In this document: positions 1-7,500 of the stretch, piece after piece
Numbering within the stretch: position 1 is the first letter of the stretch
Layout: each line of letters starts with the position of its first letter
From: Christensenellaceae bacterium
GTDB lineage: Bacteria > Bacillota > Clostridia > Christensenellales > Aristaeellaceae
NCBI GenBank assembly: GCA_020025205.1
Contig: JAHHSO010000039.1
Span: 1-12,618 of the forward strand
Length of the DNA: 12,618 nt
Direction: 5' to 3'
Notes under the pieces: generated by a model
What the model was told of the DNA's origin: nothing
The model's database searches: none
What the model saw: the letters and a program-made list of their open reading frames with translations, nothing else
Position numbers and translations under genes: made by a program

Positions 1-63
1 AAGAGCCGGGTTGCGGAGCTGTACGAGCGCGCCAAGAAGATGCTGGAGGAAAAAAGGGGCTGA
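1..63 (+). CDS. 3' end of an unidentified upstream phage gene (partial)
   Basis: The first 21 codons are open in frame 1 and end in TGA at 61-63, encoding the tail KSRVAELYERAKKMLEEKRG. This is a charged, probably helical C-terminus. Its position just before the scaffold gene would fit a minor head protein or a small accessory head gene, but 20 residues are too few to name a family. It is followed by a compact inverted repeat (CCCGA/TCGGG, 70-81, with only a 2-base loop) and then by a stronger terminator-like hairpin, which suggests that it ends a transcriptional subunit. Confidence 0.6.
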   Translation, partial: KSRVAELYERAKKMLEEKRG

Positions 64-98
64 CGGAAGCCCGAAATCGGGTCGGACAGAACTGAAAA

Positions 99-133
99 GA
101 AAAACCGCTTTGCAGATGCAGGGCGGTTTTCTT
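99..133. terminator. Bidirectional terminator-like hairpin before the scaffold gene
   Basis: Bases 101-113 (AAAACCGCTTTGC) pair with 118-130 (GCAGGGCGGTTTT) in a 13-bp stem containing two G-T pairs and closed by the loop AGAT. The + strand continues with TTTTCTT (127-133). On the - strand the A-rich run at 95-104 becomes a U-tract, so the element could terminate in both directions. It sits in the 203-base non-coding gap 64-266, the longest intergenic gap in the window. No convincing promoter is visible between it and the scaffold start, so partial read-through or an unrecognised phage late promoter would be needed to transcribe the genes downstream. Confidence 0.6.
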
Positions 134-266
134 ATGCCCATTTGAGCGGGAAGCCGTTCGGATGAGCGGCCTTTTGACCGTTTTGCAGGCGTTAAAGAAC
201 AAGCGGGAGGCCGACCGGGCCGAAAGCGGAAAAAGCCGACGGGCATAAAACGGAGGAGGAACACAC

Positions 267-830
267 ATGGACGAAAGGAAGCTTATTTTCAATTTGCAGC
301 TTTTCGCGCAGGACGAGCCGGAGGGACAGGAGAAAACGCCGGAGGAAGAAGACGGGGGCGGCGAACCGGAAGAACCCCAGAAGGACAAAAAGTCTTTCAC
401 GCAGGAGGACGTGGACAAGATCATCGGCAAGGCGTATGCCAAATGGCAGAAGCAGCAGGAGAAGGCGGTCAGCGAAGCCGAACGCCTGGCGAAGATGACC
501 GAAGAGGAGCGCCAGAGGGAGATGAGCAGGAAGCGCGAAGAGGATCTGACGCGCCGGGAAGCGGAGATTGCAAGGCGCGAACTGCGCGCGCAGGCGCTTG
601 AAACGCTGGCGGGAAAGAGCTATCCGGCCGAGCTGGCGGATGTGCTTGACTACAAGGATGCAGACAGCTGCAATGCGTCCATCGACAAGGTGGGCAAGGC
701 ATGGCAGAAGGCCGTTCAGAAGGGCGTTGAAGTCCGCATAGCGGGAAGCACGCCCAGAACGGGCGGCGCAGGCGGCAGCAGGCCGAAAAACCTTGAGACT
801 GCCGTGGCAGATTTTTACAACATGAACTAA
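267..830 (+). CDS. Capsid assembly scaffolding protein (DUF4355-like)
   Basis: This 187-residue, highly charged protein lies directly before the major capsid gene, which is the usual scaffold position. The N-terminus contains FNLQLFA (residues 8-14), a short motif I recall at the start of many Firmicutes phage head proteins. An acidic, Glu/Pro-rich stretch (about 16-40) follows, then a long Lys/Glu/Arg/Gln-rich segment (about 42-112) predicted to be coiled coil, then a Gly-rich linker near 163-172 and a short tail ending FYNMN. Scaffolds of this type are internal assembly chaperones that bind coat protein, set procapsid size and leave the mature head. The start has a strong SD, GGAGGAGG at 252-259, seven bases upstream. 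The family name rests on composition, motif and position, not on an alignment. Confidence 0.8.
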   Translation: MDERKLIFNLQLFAQDEPEGQEKTPEEEDGGGEPEEPQKDKKSFTQEDVDKIIGKAYAKWQKQQEKAVSEAERLAKMTEEERQREMSRKREEDLTRREAEIARRELRAQALETLAGKSYPAELADVLDYKDADSCNASIDKVGKAWQKAVQKGVEVRIAGSTPRTGGAGGSRPKNLETAVADFYNMN

Positions 831-846
831 AGGAGGACAAGAACAG

Positions 847-1800
847 ATGGCCATTACACTGGAAGACGTGAAGCTGAACGCACAGGATCACCTATATGAA
901 CAGGTGATCGACACATTTGCAAAGAAGAGCTACCTGCTGGATCACATGATTTTTGATGACGCAGTGTCAGCCACGGGCGGCACGCTCACCTACAACTATG
1001 ACCGGGTCACGCAGCCGGCGAAAGCGGCAACGCGCCAGCTGGGCACGGAATACACGGCGCAGGAAGCCAAGAAGGAGCGCGTTTCCAACGATTTGAAGAT
1101 CATCGGATCGAAATTCGACATTGACCGCGTGCTGGCCAGAGCGGGCGGCATTGTAAAAGAAGTGACGTTCCAGATGGATCAGGCGATTAAGGCGACGAAG
1201 AAGGAGTTTTCCAACATCGTCATCAACGGCGACACGGGGACAAACGGCTTTGACGGCCTGAGCAAGCTGCTCAAAGGCAAGTCGCAAGAGCTGAAGACAG
1301 AGATTGACCTGTCCACAAGCGAGCTGGTGACCAGCAACTACCTGGCCTTTCTGGACATGCTGGACGAGATGATTTCGGGCATGGACGGCGAGCCCAGCAT
1401 GATTTTCGGCAACACAAAGATGCTGGCCAAGGTGCGCGCCTGCGCCCGCCGGGCGTCCATGTATCAGACGAAGGTGGACACATGGGGCAACCAGATTGAG
1501 TATTACGGCAAAACGCCGCTTGTCGATCTGGGCGAAAAGACGGAAAAGAATGACCCGATCATCGCCACAAATACGCAGGACGGCAAGTCGGATCTGTACG
1601 CGGTGCGCATCGGCCTGGACGGCTTCCACGCGGCGTCCATGGCGGGAGATCATCCGATCAGGCTGTACATGCCGAATTTCAAAGATTCGGGCGCAGTGAA
1701 GAGCGGCGAGGTGGAGCTTGTGACAACGTGCGTGCTCAAGTCCATGAAGGCGGCGGCGGTTCTGCGCGGGGTGAAGATTACGGCGGGCGCGGGCGTGTAA
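847..1800 (+). CDS. Major capsid protein (probable HK97 fold)
   Basis: The 317-residue product follows the scaffold by 16 bases with a perfect AGGAGG (831-836), as expected for the most abundant virion protein. Its pattern matches Clostridia phage coat proteins: an N-terminal arm (MAITLEDVKLNAQD), a β-rich segment with GGTLTYNYDRVTQPA (about residues 43-57), a long charged helix-like region with FDIDRVLARAGG, then FSNIVINGDTGTNGFDGL (about 121-138), where INGD...FDGL is a recurrent coat-protein signature. It is expected to form the icosahedral shell on the inner scaffold. There is no prohead-protease domain, and the size fits a coat made without a large cleaved delta domain. An 8-bp inverted repeat lies within codons 14-21. 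The assignment is firm by order and pattern; the fold is inferred. Confidence 0.85.
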   Translation: MAITLEDVKLNAQDHLYEQVIDTFAKKSYLLDHMIFDDAVSATGGTLTYNYDRVTQPAKAATRQLGTEYTAQEAKKERVSNDLKIIGSKFDIDRVLARAGGIVKEVTFQMDQAIKATKKEFSNIVINGDTGTNGFDGLSKLLKGKSQELKTEIDLSTSELVTSNYLAFLDMLDEMISGMDGEPSMIFGNTKMLAKVRACARRASMYQTKVDTWGNQIEYYGKTPLVDLGEKTEKNDPIIATNTQDGKSDLYAVRIGLDGFHAASMAGDHPIRLYMPNFKDSGAVKSGEVELVTTCVLKSMKAAAVLRGVKITAGAGV

Positions 1801-1801
1801 A

Positions 1802-2116
1802 ATGAACACGATGGAGAGGCTGAAAATCCGGCTGCCGATGGCGCCGGAACCGCTGCTTACGGCTCTGATGGAGGAAGCGTCCGGCATGATTCTGGCCTTT
1901 ACGGGCAGAACGCATCTGCCGCCGGCGCTGGAAACGGCGCAGGTGCAGCTGGCGGCAAGCCTGTACAACCGGATGGGCATTGAAGGCGAGACGGCGCACG
2001 CGGAGGGCGGCGTTTCCCGGACGATGGAGGCGCTGCCCGACGACATCCGCCGGCAGATTGCCCCGTATCGCGTGGCAAAGGTGGTGACAGGGCGTGAGGC
2101 TGAGGGAAAGGGATAA
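1802..2116 (+). CDS. Head-tail connector protein (gp6/gp15-like adaptor)
   Basis: This 104-residue protein is the first gene after the coat gene and starts one base after its stop. Short, mostly helical proteins at this place form the ring that docks beneath the portal (HK97 gp6 or SPP1 gp15 type). Visible features are an N-terminal helical part (MERLKIRLPMAPEPLLTALMEEASGMILAFTGR), a central QLAASLYNRMGIEGETAHAEGG and the end LPDDIRRQIAPYRVAKVV. The segment 'LYNRMG.EGE..HAEGG.SR' is a pattern I associate with Firmicutes connectors. The SD is weak, so translation may be coupled to the capsid gene. An in-frame ATG at 1811 is an alternative start. Confidence 0.72.
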   Translation: MNTMERLKIRLPMAPEPLLTALMEEASGMILAFTGRTHLPPALETAQVQLAASLYNRMGIEGETAHAEGGVSRTMEALPDDIRRQIAPYRVAKVVTGREAEGKG

Positions 2117-2123
2117 GCGAGAG

Positions 2124-2414
2124 GTGCGGATCTGGCGCCCATGCGGCATGGATGACGATGTGTACAAATGGGCACCGCATCCCCAGACGATCCGGGCGGC
2201 CGTGTATCCGGGAGGCAGCAGCCTGAACCCGAAGATTTACGGAGATGCCGTGACGCGGATGAAGCTGATGCTTTATGATGCGGATGTGCAGCTGGAAGAG
2301 GGGATGGGCGTGTCGCTTGACGAGAATTTGCCCGCCTTGCGCATCAAATCCGTAGAAAGGTGGGATCACACGCGGGCTGTGCTTGAAGAGATCCCGGAGG
2401 GGCGGCGCGCATGA
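2124..2414 (+). CDS. Head-closure / neck protein
   Basis: This is a small β-rich protein between the connector and the gp10-like gene, the usual slot of head-closure (stopper) proteins such as SPP1 gp16. I chose GTG at 2124 (96 residues, starting RIWRPCGMDDDVYKW after the initiator) because AAAGGGA at 2107-2113 lies ten bases upstream. An upstream GTG at 2094 would overlap the connector by 23 bases and lacks a well-spaced SD, and an ATG at 2148 would remove the opening strand. Seen in the protein: AAVYPGGSSLNPKIYG, then a short strand-rich part with MKLMLYDADVQLEEGMGV and IKSVERWDH. It ends in a 4-base ATGA overlap with the next gene, implying coupled translation. The role is inferred mainly from position. 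Confidence 0.65.
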   Translation: MRIWRPCGMDDDVYKWAPHPQTIRAAVYPGGSSLNPKIYGDAVTRMKLMLYDADVQLEEGMGVSLDENLPALRIKSVERWDHTRAVLEEIPEGRRA

Positions 2415-2899
2415 TGGAGATCAATCTCAGCGGCCTTGAAGGCGTAATGGATATCCTTGACCGCATGGACGAGGGAGAAATTTTGCAGGCGGCCAGAAAA
2501 GGACTGCAATCAGGGCTGCAAGATATCCGCGGAGAGGCGCAGATGCTCTGCGCGGTGGACACGGGCGAACTCAAAAACTCCATCAAGACGCGCACGCGGA
2601 TTGAAGAAAGCACGCTGATCGGCGAAACCTACACGGCAAACGACCACGCCATATTTGTGGAGCTGGGCACGGGCCCCAAGGGCGAGGCGAATCACGCGGG
2701 CATTGATCCGGAAATGGCGGCGAAGGTCACATACAGCCCCAAAGGCTGGACGTACAAGGCGAAGGACGGGAGTTTCAGGCACACAAGAGGTATGCCGGCC
2801 CGTCCTTATCTGTATCCGGCATTTGCGGCCAATACTGAAAATGTGAAAAGAAAAATTGCGCGGGCAGTCATCCGCCATGCGCAGAAGGAAAGTGAGTAA
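2411..2899 (+). CDS. HK97 gp10-like neck/tail protein
   Basis: The 162-residue product shows the recurring pattern of HK97 gp10-like proteins: an N-terminal amphipathic helix with charged repeats, AVDTGELKNSI (about residues 47-57), a strand region with AIFVELGTGP (about 80-89), and the C-terminal GMPARPYLYPAF (about 126-137) followed by a basic helix. These proteins sit at the head-tail junction and help join or complete the tail. The gene overlaps the previous stop by ATGA, and GGAGGGG at 2396-2402 is an SD eight bases upstream. A second ATG follows immediately at 2414. The family assignment is one of the clearer ones in the neck module. Confidence 0.82.
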   Translation: MMEINLSGLEGVMDILDRMDEGEILQAARKGLQSGLQDIRGEAQMLCAVDTGELKNSIKTRTRIEESTLIGETYTANDHAIFVELGTGPKGEANHAGIDPEMAAKVTYSPKGWTYKAKDGSFRHTRGMPARPYLYPAFAANTENVKRKIARAVIRHAQKESE

Positions 2900-2900
2900 G

Positions 2901-3239
2901 ATGATTCACAACGATGCAGAAAGAATCAAAGAAAGGCTTTCTGCCCTGCCCGGCGCTGCGCAGGTGACGCGCGGATGGCCGCGCAGTTTGGCGCAGCTGC
3001 CCTTAATTGCTGTCAGCAAGGCGGCGGATACACCGATTGATTCTCGGGATGACCGGGAATATGCGGCACGGCTGGAATACTACATCCGCATCTTTACAAG
3101 CAAGGCGAAGGAAGCGGACGAGCTGGCGGAAAGCGTGGATGCCGCGATGGAGGAGCTGGGGTATGTGCGCACGTTTTCGTATGACGATGACGATTCAGAT
3201 GTGCGCATTGCCGCGATGAGATACAGAAAATACGTTTAA
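2901..3239 (+). CDS. Tail-completion / tail-terminator-like protein
   Basis: This 112-residue protein lies immediately before the major tail protein, the normal slot for the tail terminator (SPP1 gp17 or lambda gpU type) that caps the tube and joins it to the neck. I place the start at ATG 2901, one base after the preceding stop, with AAGGA (2885-2889) as SD. An ATG at 2856 in the same frame would overlap the gp10-like gene by 44 bases. The protein has an N-terminal helix (NDAERIKERLSALPGAAQV), a central LEYYIRIFTSKAKEADELAESVDAAMEELGY helix-strand unit, and ends with an acidic run, YDDDDSDVRIAAMRYRKYV. The αβ pattern suits terminators, but the name rests on gene order. Confidence 0.68.
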   Translation: MIHNDAERIKERLSALPGAAQVTRGWPRSLAQLPLIAVSKAADTPIDSRDDREYAARLEYYIRIFTSKAKEADELAESVDAAMEELGYVRTFSYDDDDSDVRIAAMRYRKYV

Positions 3240-3253
3240 GGAGAAAAAGACAA

Positions 3254-3841
3254 ATGGCGAAAAAGAGAGCAATGATTGGCTTTAAGGGCGTTGCCCTGGC
3301 GGAAATCAAAAAGAACGACCTGACAAGCTATGAGGTGGGAGAGGCAAAGGGCATCCCGTATGCAGGCAGCATGACCAGAACGCCCAAGGAAAAGAGCCAG
3401 GACTTTTACTATGACGACGAGCTGTATGCCCAGAAGAAGGACGTATCCGGCGAAGATGTTGAGCTGCGCTTTGCCGAGATCCCGCTTGCGCGGCTGGAAG
3501 AGCTGGGACTGGGCAAATTCGACACGGAGAAGAACACGCTTGAAGCGGACTTCAACACAGAGGGAAAGAGCTTTTCGCTGCGGTGTGCATGCGATACGAT
3601 GGACGGCCTGCCGATGTACTTCAACTACCGCGTATTTGACCTGACGGGCATCCGCTTTGACAACTTCACGACCAAGGGCGAGAACCTTAAGGTTTGCGAG
3701 GTCATTGTCACGGGCGTGTTTAAGCGCCCGCAGCTGGCCAGCGCCAAGCCATATGTGATTCGCCAGGCGAAGGAAGACGGCACCGATCTGGCGGACTGCG
3801 ACAAGTGGCTGGCGGCGGCGGAGACGCTTCCGGGGGTGTAA
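3254..3841 (+). CDS. Major tail protein (phi13-like family)
   Basis: This 195-residue protein is the likely tail-tube subunit, which stacks as hexameric rings around the tape measure. The sequence pattern fits the phi13-type major tail family: an N-terminal strand region (MIGFKGVALAEI), a middle SQDFYYDDELYAQKKDVSGE (about residues 53-72) that resembles the family's conserved 'YADD' loop, then VELRFAEIPLARLEELGLG, and a C-terminal sandwich ending KPYVIRQAKEDG. No Ig-like C-terminal domain is present. AAGGAG at 3238-3243 is a good SD, and a hairpin follows the stop at about 3856-3883. It is flanked by the terminator-like neck gene and the chaperone gene, as expected. Confidence 0.82.
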   Translation: MAKKRAMIGFKGVALAEIKKNDLTSYEVGEAKGIPYAGSMTRTPKEKSQDFYYDDELYAQKKDVSGEDVELRFAEIPLARLEELGLGKFDTEKNTLEADFNTEGKSFSLRCACDTMDGLPMYFNYRVFDLTGIRFDNFTTKGENLKVCEVIVTGVFKRPQLASAKPYVIRQAKEDGTDLADCDKWLAAAETLPGV

Positions 3842-3855
3842 ATAAAAAGGCGGGA

Positions 3856-3889
3856 GGTCTGCCGGGCGGGTGTCCGGCAGATTCTATTT
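3856..3889 (+). terminator. Hairpin after the major tail gene (attenuator candidate)
   Basis: TCTGCCGG (3858-3865) and CCGGCAGA (3874-3881) form a perfect 8-bp stem with loop GCGGGTGT, extendable by two G-T pairs outward (3856-3857 with 3882-3883). The downstream bases TTCTATTT are U-rich but interrupted, so termination would be partial. The 75-base gap between the tail tube gene and the chaperone gene is the second longest in the window. A leaky terminator or a 3' mRNA-stabilising stem here would favour tube protein over chaperone and tape measure, whose copy numbers are far lower. The function is inferred. Confidence 0.5.
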
Positions 3890-3916
3890 GAAAAAGAGAA
3901 GAAAGGGACGTCAAGG

Positions 3917-4366
3917 ATGAATTTGTTCAGGAAGAAAACGAGTGTGCAGCTGAGTACGGAAATGGAAAGAGTCGTGCGCGGCTATAAGGTGAAGCGCCTG
4001 CCGCTGGGGGATTATCTTCGCGCGATGGAGGCGGCGAAAAAGATGCCGGAACGCGTGGTTGAGGCCTGTTTCCCGCAGATGGAGCCGGACACGGTGCTTC
4101 GGGCGCTCAAGAAGATCGACAAGGCCATGCTGAACGTGCTGATTATGCGGCTGATGGAGGTTGTGCCGGCGGAGGCGATTGCGCTTTTATCCTTGCTGAC
4201 GGGCGTGCCGGAGGAGGCGCTGATGTCCGATCCGGGCATCGGGCTGGACGGCGCGGCGGAGATGGTGGAAGCCTTTATGGAGTTGAACGGCATCGAAAAT
4301 TTTATGCACGCGGCGGAAAGAATCGCCGCAAAGGTCAAACAGATGAAGCATGGCTTCAAAAGCTGA
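3917..4366 (+). CDS. Tail assembly chaperone, gpG-like first ORF
   Basis: The 149-residue, mainly helical product lies between the tail tube gene and the tape-measure gene, where tailed phages encode the chaperone that coats the tape measure during assembly (lambda gpG slot). The start at ATG 3917 follows AAAGGG (3902-3907). Seen in the protein: a basic, Lys-rich N-terminus, PLGDYLRAMEAAKKMPERVVEACFP (about residues 32-56) and repeated amphipathic helices, ending AKVKQMKHGFKS. The stop TGA (4364-4366) lies inside a second open frame (-1) that continues to 4527, so this is probably the short product of a G/GT pair. The protein itself gives little family signal, and the role rests on order and on the downstream frame. 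Confidence 0.72.
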   Translation: MNLFRKKTSVQLSTEMERVVRGYKVKRLPLGDYLRAMEAAKKMPERVVEACFPQMEPDTVLRALKKIDKAMLNVLIMRLMEVVPAEAIALLSLLTGVPEEALMSDPGIGLDGAAEMVEAFMELNGIENFMHAAERIAAKVKQMKHGFKS

Positions 4367-4527
4367 TTGTACAGGGGATTCACATCGGCATATCCAAGCG
4401 GGAATTGATGGAGGACTACTATCCGGACGAATTGCCGGCCATCTTTGAGGCGTGGGGCGAACTGCACGGCGTTGAAAAGGACGAGCCGCCGGAATGGGTG
4501 GATGTTGAAACGTTTTTGAAAATGTGA
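4333..4527 (+). CDS. gpT-like extension in the -1 frame, probably made by frameshifting
   Basis: The -1 frame is open across the stop of the chaperone ORF. It reads GQTDEAWLQKLIVQGIHIGI, then SKRELMEDYYPDELPAIFEA, then an acidic Pro/Trp-rich end finishing ETFLKM and a TGA at 4525-4527. The composition is protein-like (KRELMEDYYPDELP is typical of Clostridia chaperone T domains as I recall them) and there is no well-placed ATG with an SD, the first in-frame ATG being at 4408. A slip at A_AAG (4330-4333), where the P-site Lys codon AAG re-pairs as AAA, would give a fusion of about 203 residues. No canonical X_XXY_YYZ heptamer is present, so the exact site is uncertain; C_AAA_AGC (4357-4363) is the alternative. 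Internal initiation at 4408 (39 residues) cannot be excluded. Confidence 0.6.
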   Translation, partial: GQTDEAWLQKLIVQGIHIGISKRELMEDYYPDELPAIFEAWGELHGVEKDEPPEWVDVETFLKM

Positions 4528-4537
4528 GGGGAAAACA

Positions 4538-7500
4538 ATGACGGCAGAAGAACTCGTCGTGGCGATCCGCGTGACAGCGGAGAATGCGCAGGAGACGATT
4601 GACGCCATCAGGGCGAGCTGCGAAGGGCTGGGGGAGACGGTCGAAAAGACGAAAAAGGAAGGAGACGGCGCGTTTTCGCCGCTGAAGCACAGCGCCGAAG
4701 AGGCGGCTGCCGCGCAGGCTGTGCTGTCTGCGGCGGCGGCGTCAGCATTTGCGGCGATTCGAAAAGCTGTCAGAGATGGAACGGATGCATATAACGAGTT
4801 TGTTGCAGCGGCAAAGGGGCTTGAATCCATCGCATCCGGAAAAGGCATTGCCCAGGAGCAGCTTACAGGGGCGCTTGAAGAGGTGACGGACGAATTCCTG
4901 ACGGCAGACGCGGCGGCAACGGCATTTAAAAACCTTTTGACCAGAGGATTCAGCCTGGAAAAGGCCGTGCAGGTGATCGACAGGCTGAAAAATTCGGCGG
5001 CATTTGGACGCGCGGCGAATCTGTCGCTTTCAGAGGCGGTTGTGACGGCAACGGAAGGCATCCGGCAGGAGAACTCCGTGCTGGTGGATAACGCCGGCGT
5101 CACAAAAAATGTGGCGAAGATGTGGGAAGACTACGCCAAGGCGCGCGGCATGACCACGGCGAGCCTCACGCAGGCGCAGAAGGTCGAGGCGGAATACATC
5201 GGCATCATGCAGGAAACCGAATTGCAGGCGGGCGACCTTGAGAAGGCAGCGGACACGCTGGCGGGCGCACAGGCAAGAAGCGCAGCGCAGTCGCAGAAGC
5301 TGGCCGCATCATATGGCGGCGCGCTGGAACCAGCCATGAAGCTGGCAGCGGACGTGTCAGGCGAGGTTCTGAAAGGAATGAACGACCTGGTTACAGCGGC
5401 CCCGGGCCTTACATCGGGACTGACGACTGCGGCGGCTGCCATGGCGCTGTATGTGACGGTGACAAAAGCGGCAGAGGCAGCGCAGAGGCTGTTTTCCGCA
5501 GCCAGCATCACCATGAACCCCGTCATGATGGGCATTGCGGCGGCTGTCGGCGTGGCGGCTGCTGGATACACCGCATACAAGAAGGCACAGCAGGAAGCGG
5601 CAGAGGCACAAAAAAAGGCTCAGGAAGCAGCCCAAGCGGAAAGCCGCGCACAGCAGCAAAACGCGCTTGATTTGCAGGAACGGGAAAAGAGCCTCAACCG
5701 GCTTGGGCGGACGTATAAAGAGCTGACGGATACGCAGAACCGGACAGAAAGCCAGAACGCGCGGCTGGAAAGGATCATAGGCGAATTGTCCAGCCAGTAC
5801 GGCATCAGCGAAGAAGCACTGCGCGGGCTGGACGGCCAGTATGGCGCAGGCAATGCAGCCATTGAGGAGAGAATCCGGCTGTATGGCGAGGAAAAGAAAA
5901 AACTGCTTGAAAAGCAGCTTGAGGAGAAAAAAGCAGCGCTGGAAGCGGCTAAAACGCAGAAAGACAAAAACGAAGAGCTGCAAAGACAGGTGGAAGCGTT
6001 TGGAAAAAAGCCAGATTTCAGCAAGGCGGGAATAAAAGGCGATTGGGACATGGAGATGACGGAATACGTCAGCGCCGTGAACAATACGGAAGCCATGCCG
6101 GAAGCGTATAACCTGGCTCAGAAGCTGATAGACGCGCTGTACAAAGCCGGAAGCACCGAAGAGGCAGAGGCAGCGTGGAACGCGTTTTTTGAGGATTTGA
6201 ACAAAAACTGTGAGGAGAGCACAGAAAAGGTCAGCGCGCTGGAAGACGAGATGGAAAATCTTCAGGCAGCAATTGACGGAAAGGAGGACTACAAAGCGCC
6301 TGCCGCAGGCAGCGAAGCGGCGGGCCTTGTGCCGGGCGCAGAGAACGGGGCGAAAACCGCGCAGGAGACGGCAGACGCCTATCAGAAGACGCTTGACGCG
6401 ATGGTGGGGATACAGGAAGCCAAAGCAAACATTGCCGCGCTGGAGAGCGAAGAGGCGACGCTTGAGGAAAAGAAAGCGGCAGCCATTGCCCTGCAAAGGG
6501 AGGGATACGGCTATCTTTTAGGCGACGCAGAAGCGATTGCCGCGGCCAAAGCGCTGATTTTTCAGCAGGATGAAGCACAGCTGGAGGCATATAACCAGCA
6601 GCGGGAAGCGCTGGAAAATCAGCTGGAAAGCCTTAAAGCGGCGCACGAGGCGGGGAAGATTGGAGACAGCGATTACGAGGCAGAAGCCAGCCGATTGAAT
6701 GCGGCGCTTGCCAAGACGCGGGAAGGAACGCTTGAAGCGGCAGAGGGGATGAACCGGCTGAAAGACAGCGCAGACGAGACGGGAAGCGCGTTTTCCGGCG
6801 TGCAGAAGGATGCCACGCAGCTGAATCAGAAGCTCAGGCGTGCGCTGAACTTCCGGCAGGACATCCGGAGCATGAAGGACATGGCCAGCCAGGTTGAAAA
6901 AACCGGCGGCAGCTGGGACGACCTGTCGGAGGAAGTGAAGGAATTCTCAAGACGCATGGGCATAGCGGAAGGGGATCTTGCCGGCACGACTGCGGGGCTT
7001 GCGGACATGGAAAAGCAGACCGATCTGTCGGCGGCGGGCATGGTGTCAGAGCTGCAGGGGATTCTGGGGGAGCTTGAAACCATGCGCGCGGAGATGCTGG
7101 CCATTCCGCAGGCGGAGCTGACAGCAGATGCTTCACAGGCAATGGACGAGATCAACGCGCTGATTGCCATGATTAACCTTGTCCTCTCCCTTGCCGGCCA
7201 GGCAGGCGTTGACATGACGGGGCAGGGGCAAAAAAGCAGGCGCGGCGGAGGCGGGGGAAAAAGCCGCAGGAATGACGAGGAAGAGGCGGCAAGGGAAGCG
7301 GAACGCGCGGCCAGAGAAGCCGAGCGCGCACAGGAGGAAGCCTTTAGAAAAGAGATCGAGCGCATTGAGCACAGGCGGCACCTGGGCGAGATCACCGCGC
7401 AGGAGGAGATTGAAGCGCTTGAGCGCGTGAAGCGGGAATATGCCAGGACGGCCGAGCAGATCATGGACATCGACAAGCGAATCTACGATGCCAGAAAAGC

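Noticed and set aside
174..202. TTGACC as a possible -35 element before the scaffold gene
   Set aside because: No TATAAT-like hexamer lies 16-18 bases downstream; TAAAGA at 193-198 is spaced only 13 bases away.
162..248. A 28-codon ORF (MSGLLTVLQALKN...) in the gap before the scaffold gene
   Set aside because: It has no SD at a usable distance, no recognisable protein pattern, and lies in a structured non-coding gap.
967..2175. Long - strand ORF (402 codons) opposite the capsid and connector genes
   Set aside because: It spans several well-supported + genes and shows His/Arg-rich composition typical of antisense of high-GC coding sequence.
2856..2900. Upstream ATG extending the tail-completion protein
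   Set aside because: It would overlap the gp10-like gene by 44 bases, while ATG 2901 starts one base after its stop and has an SD.
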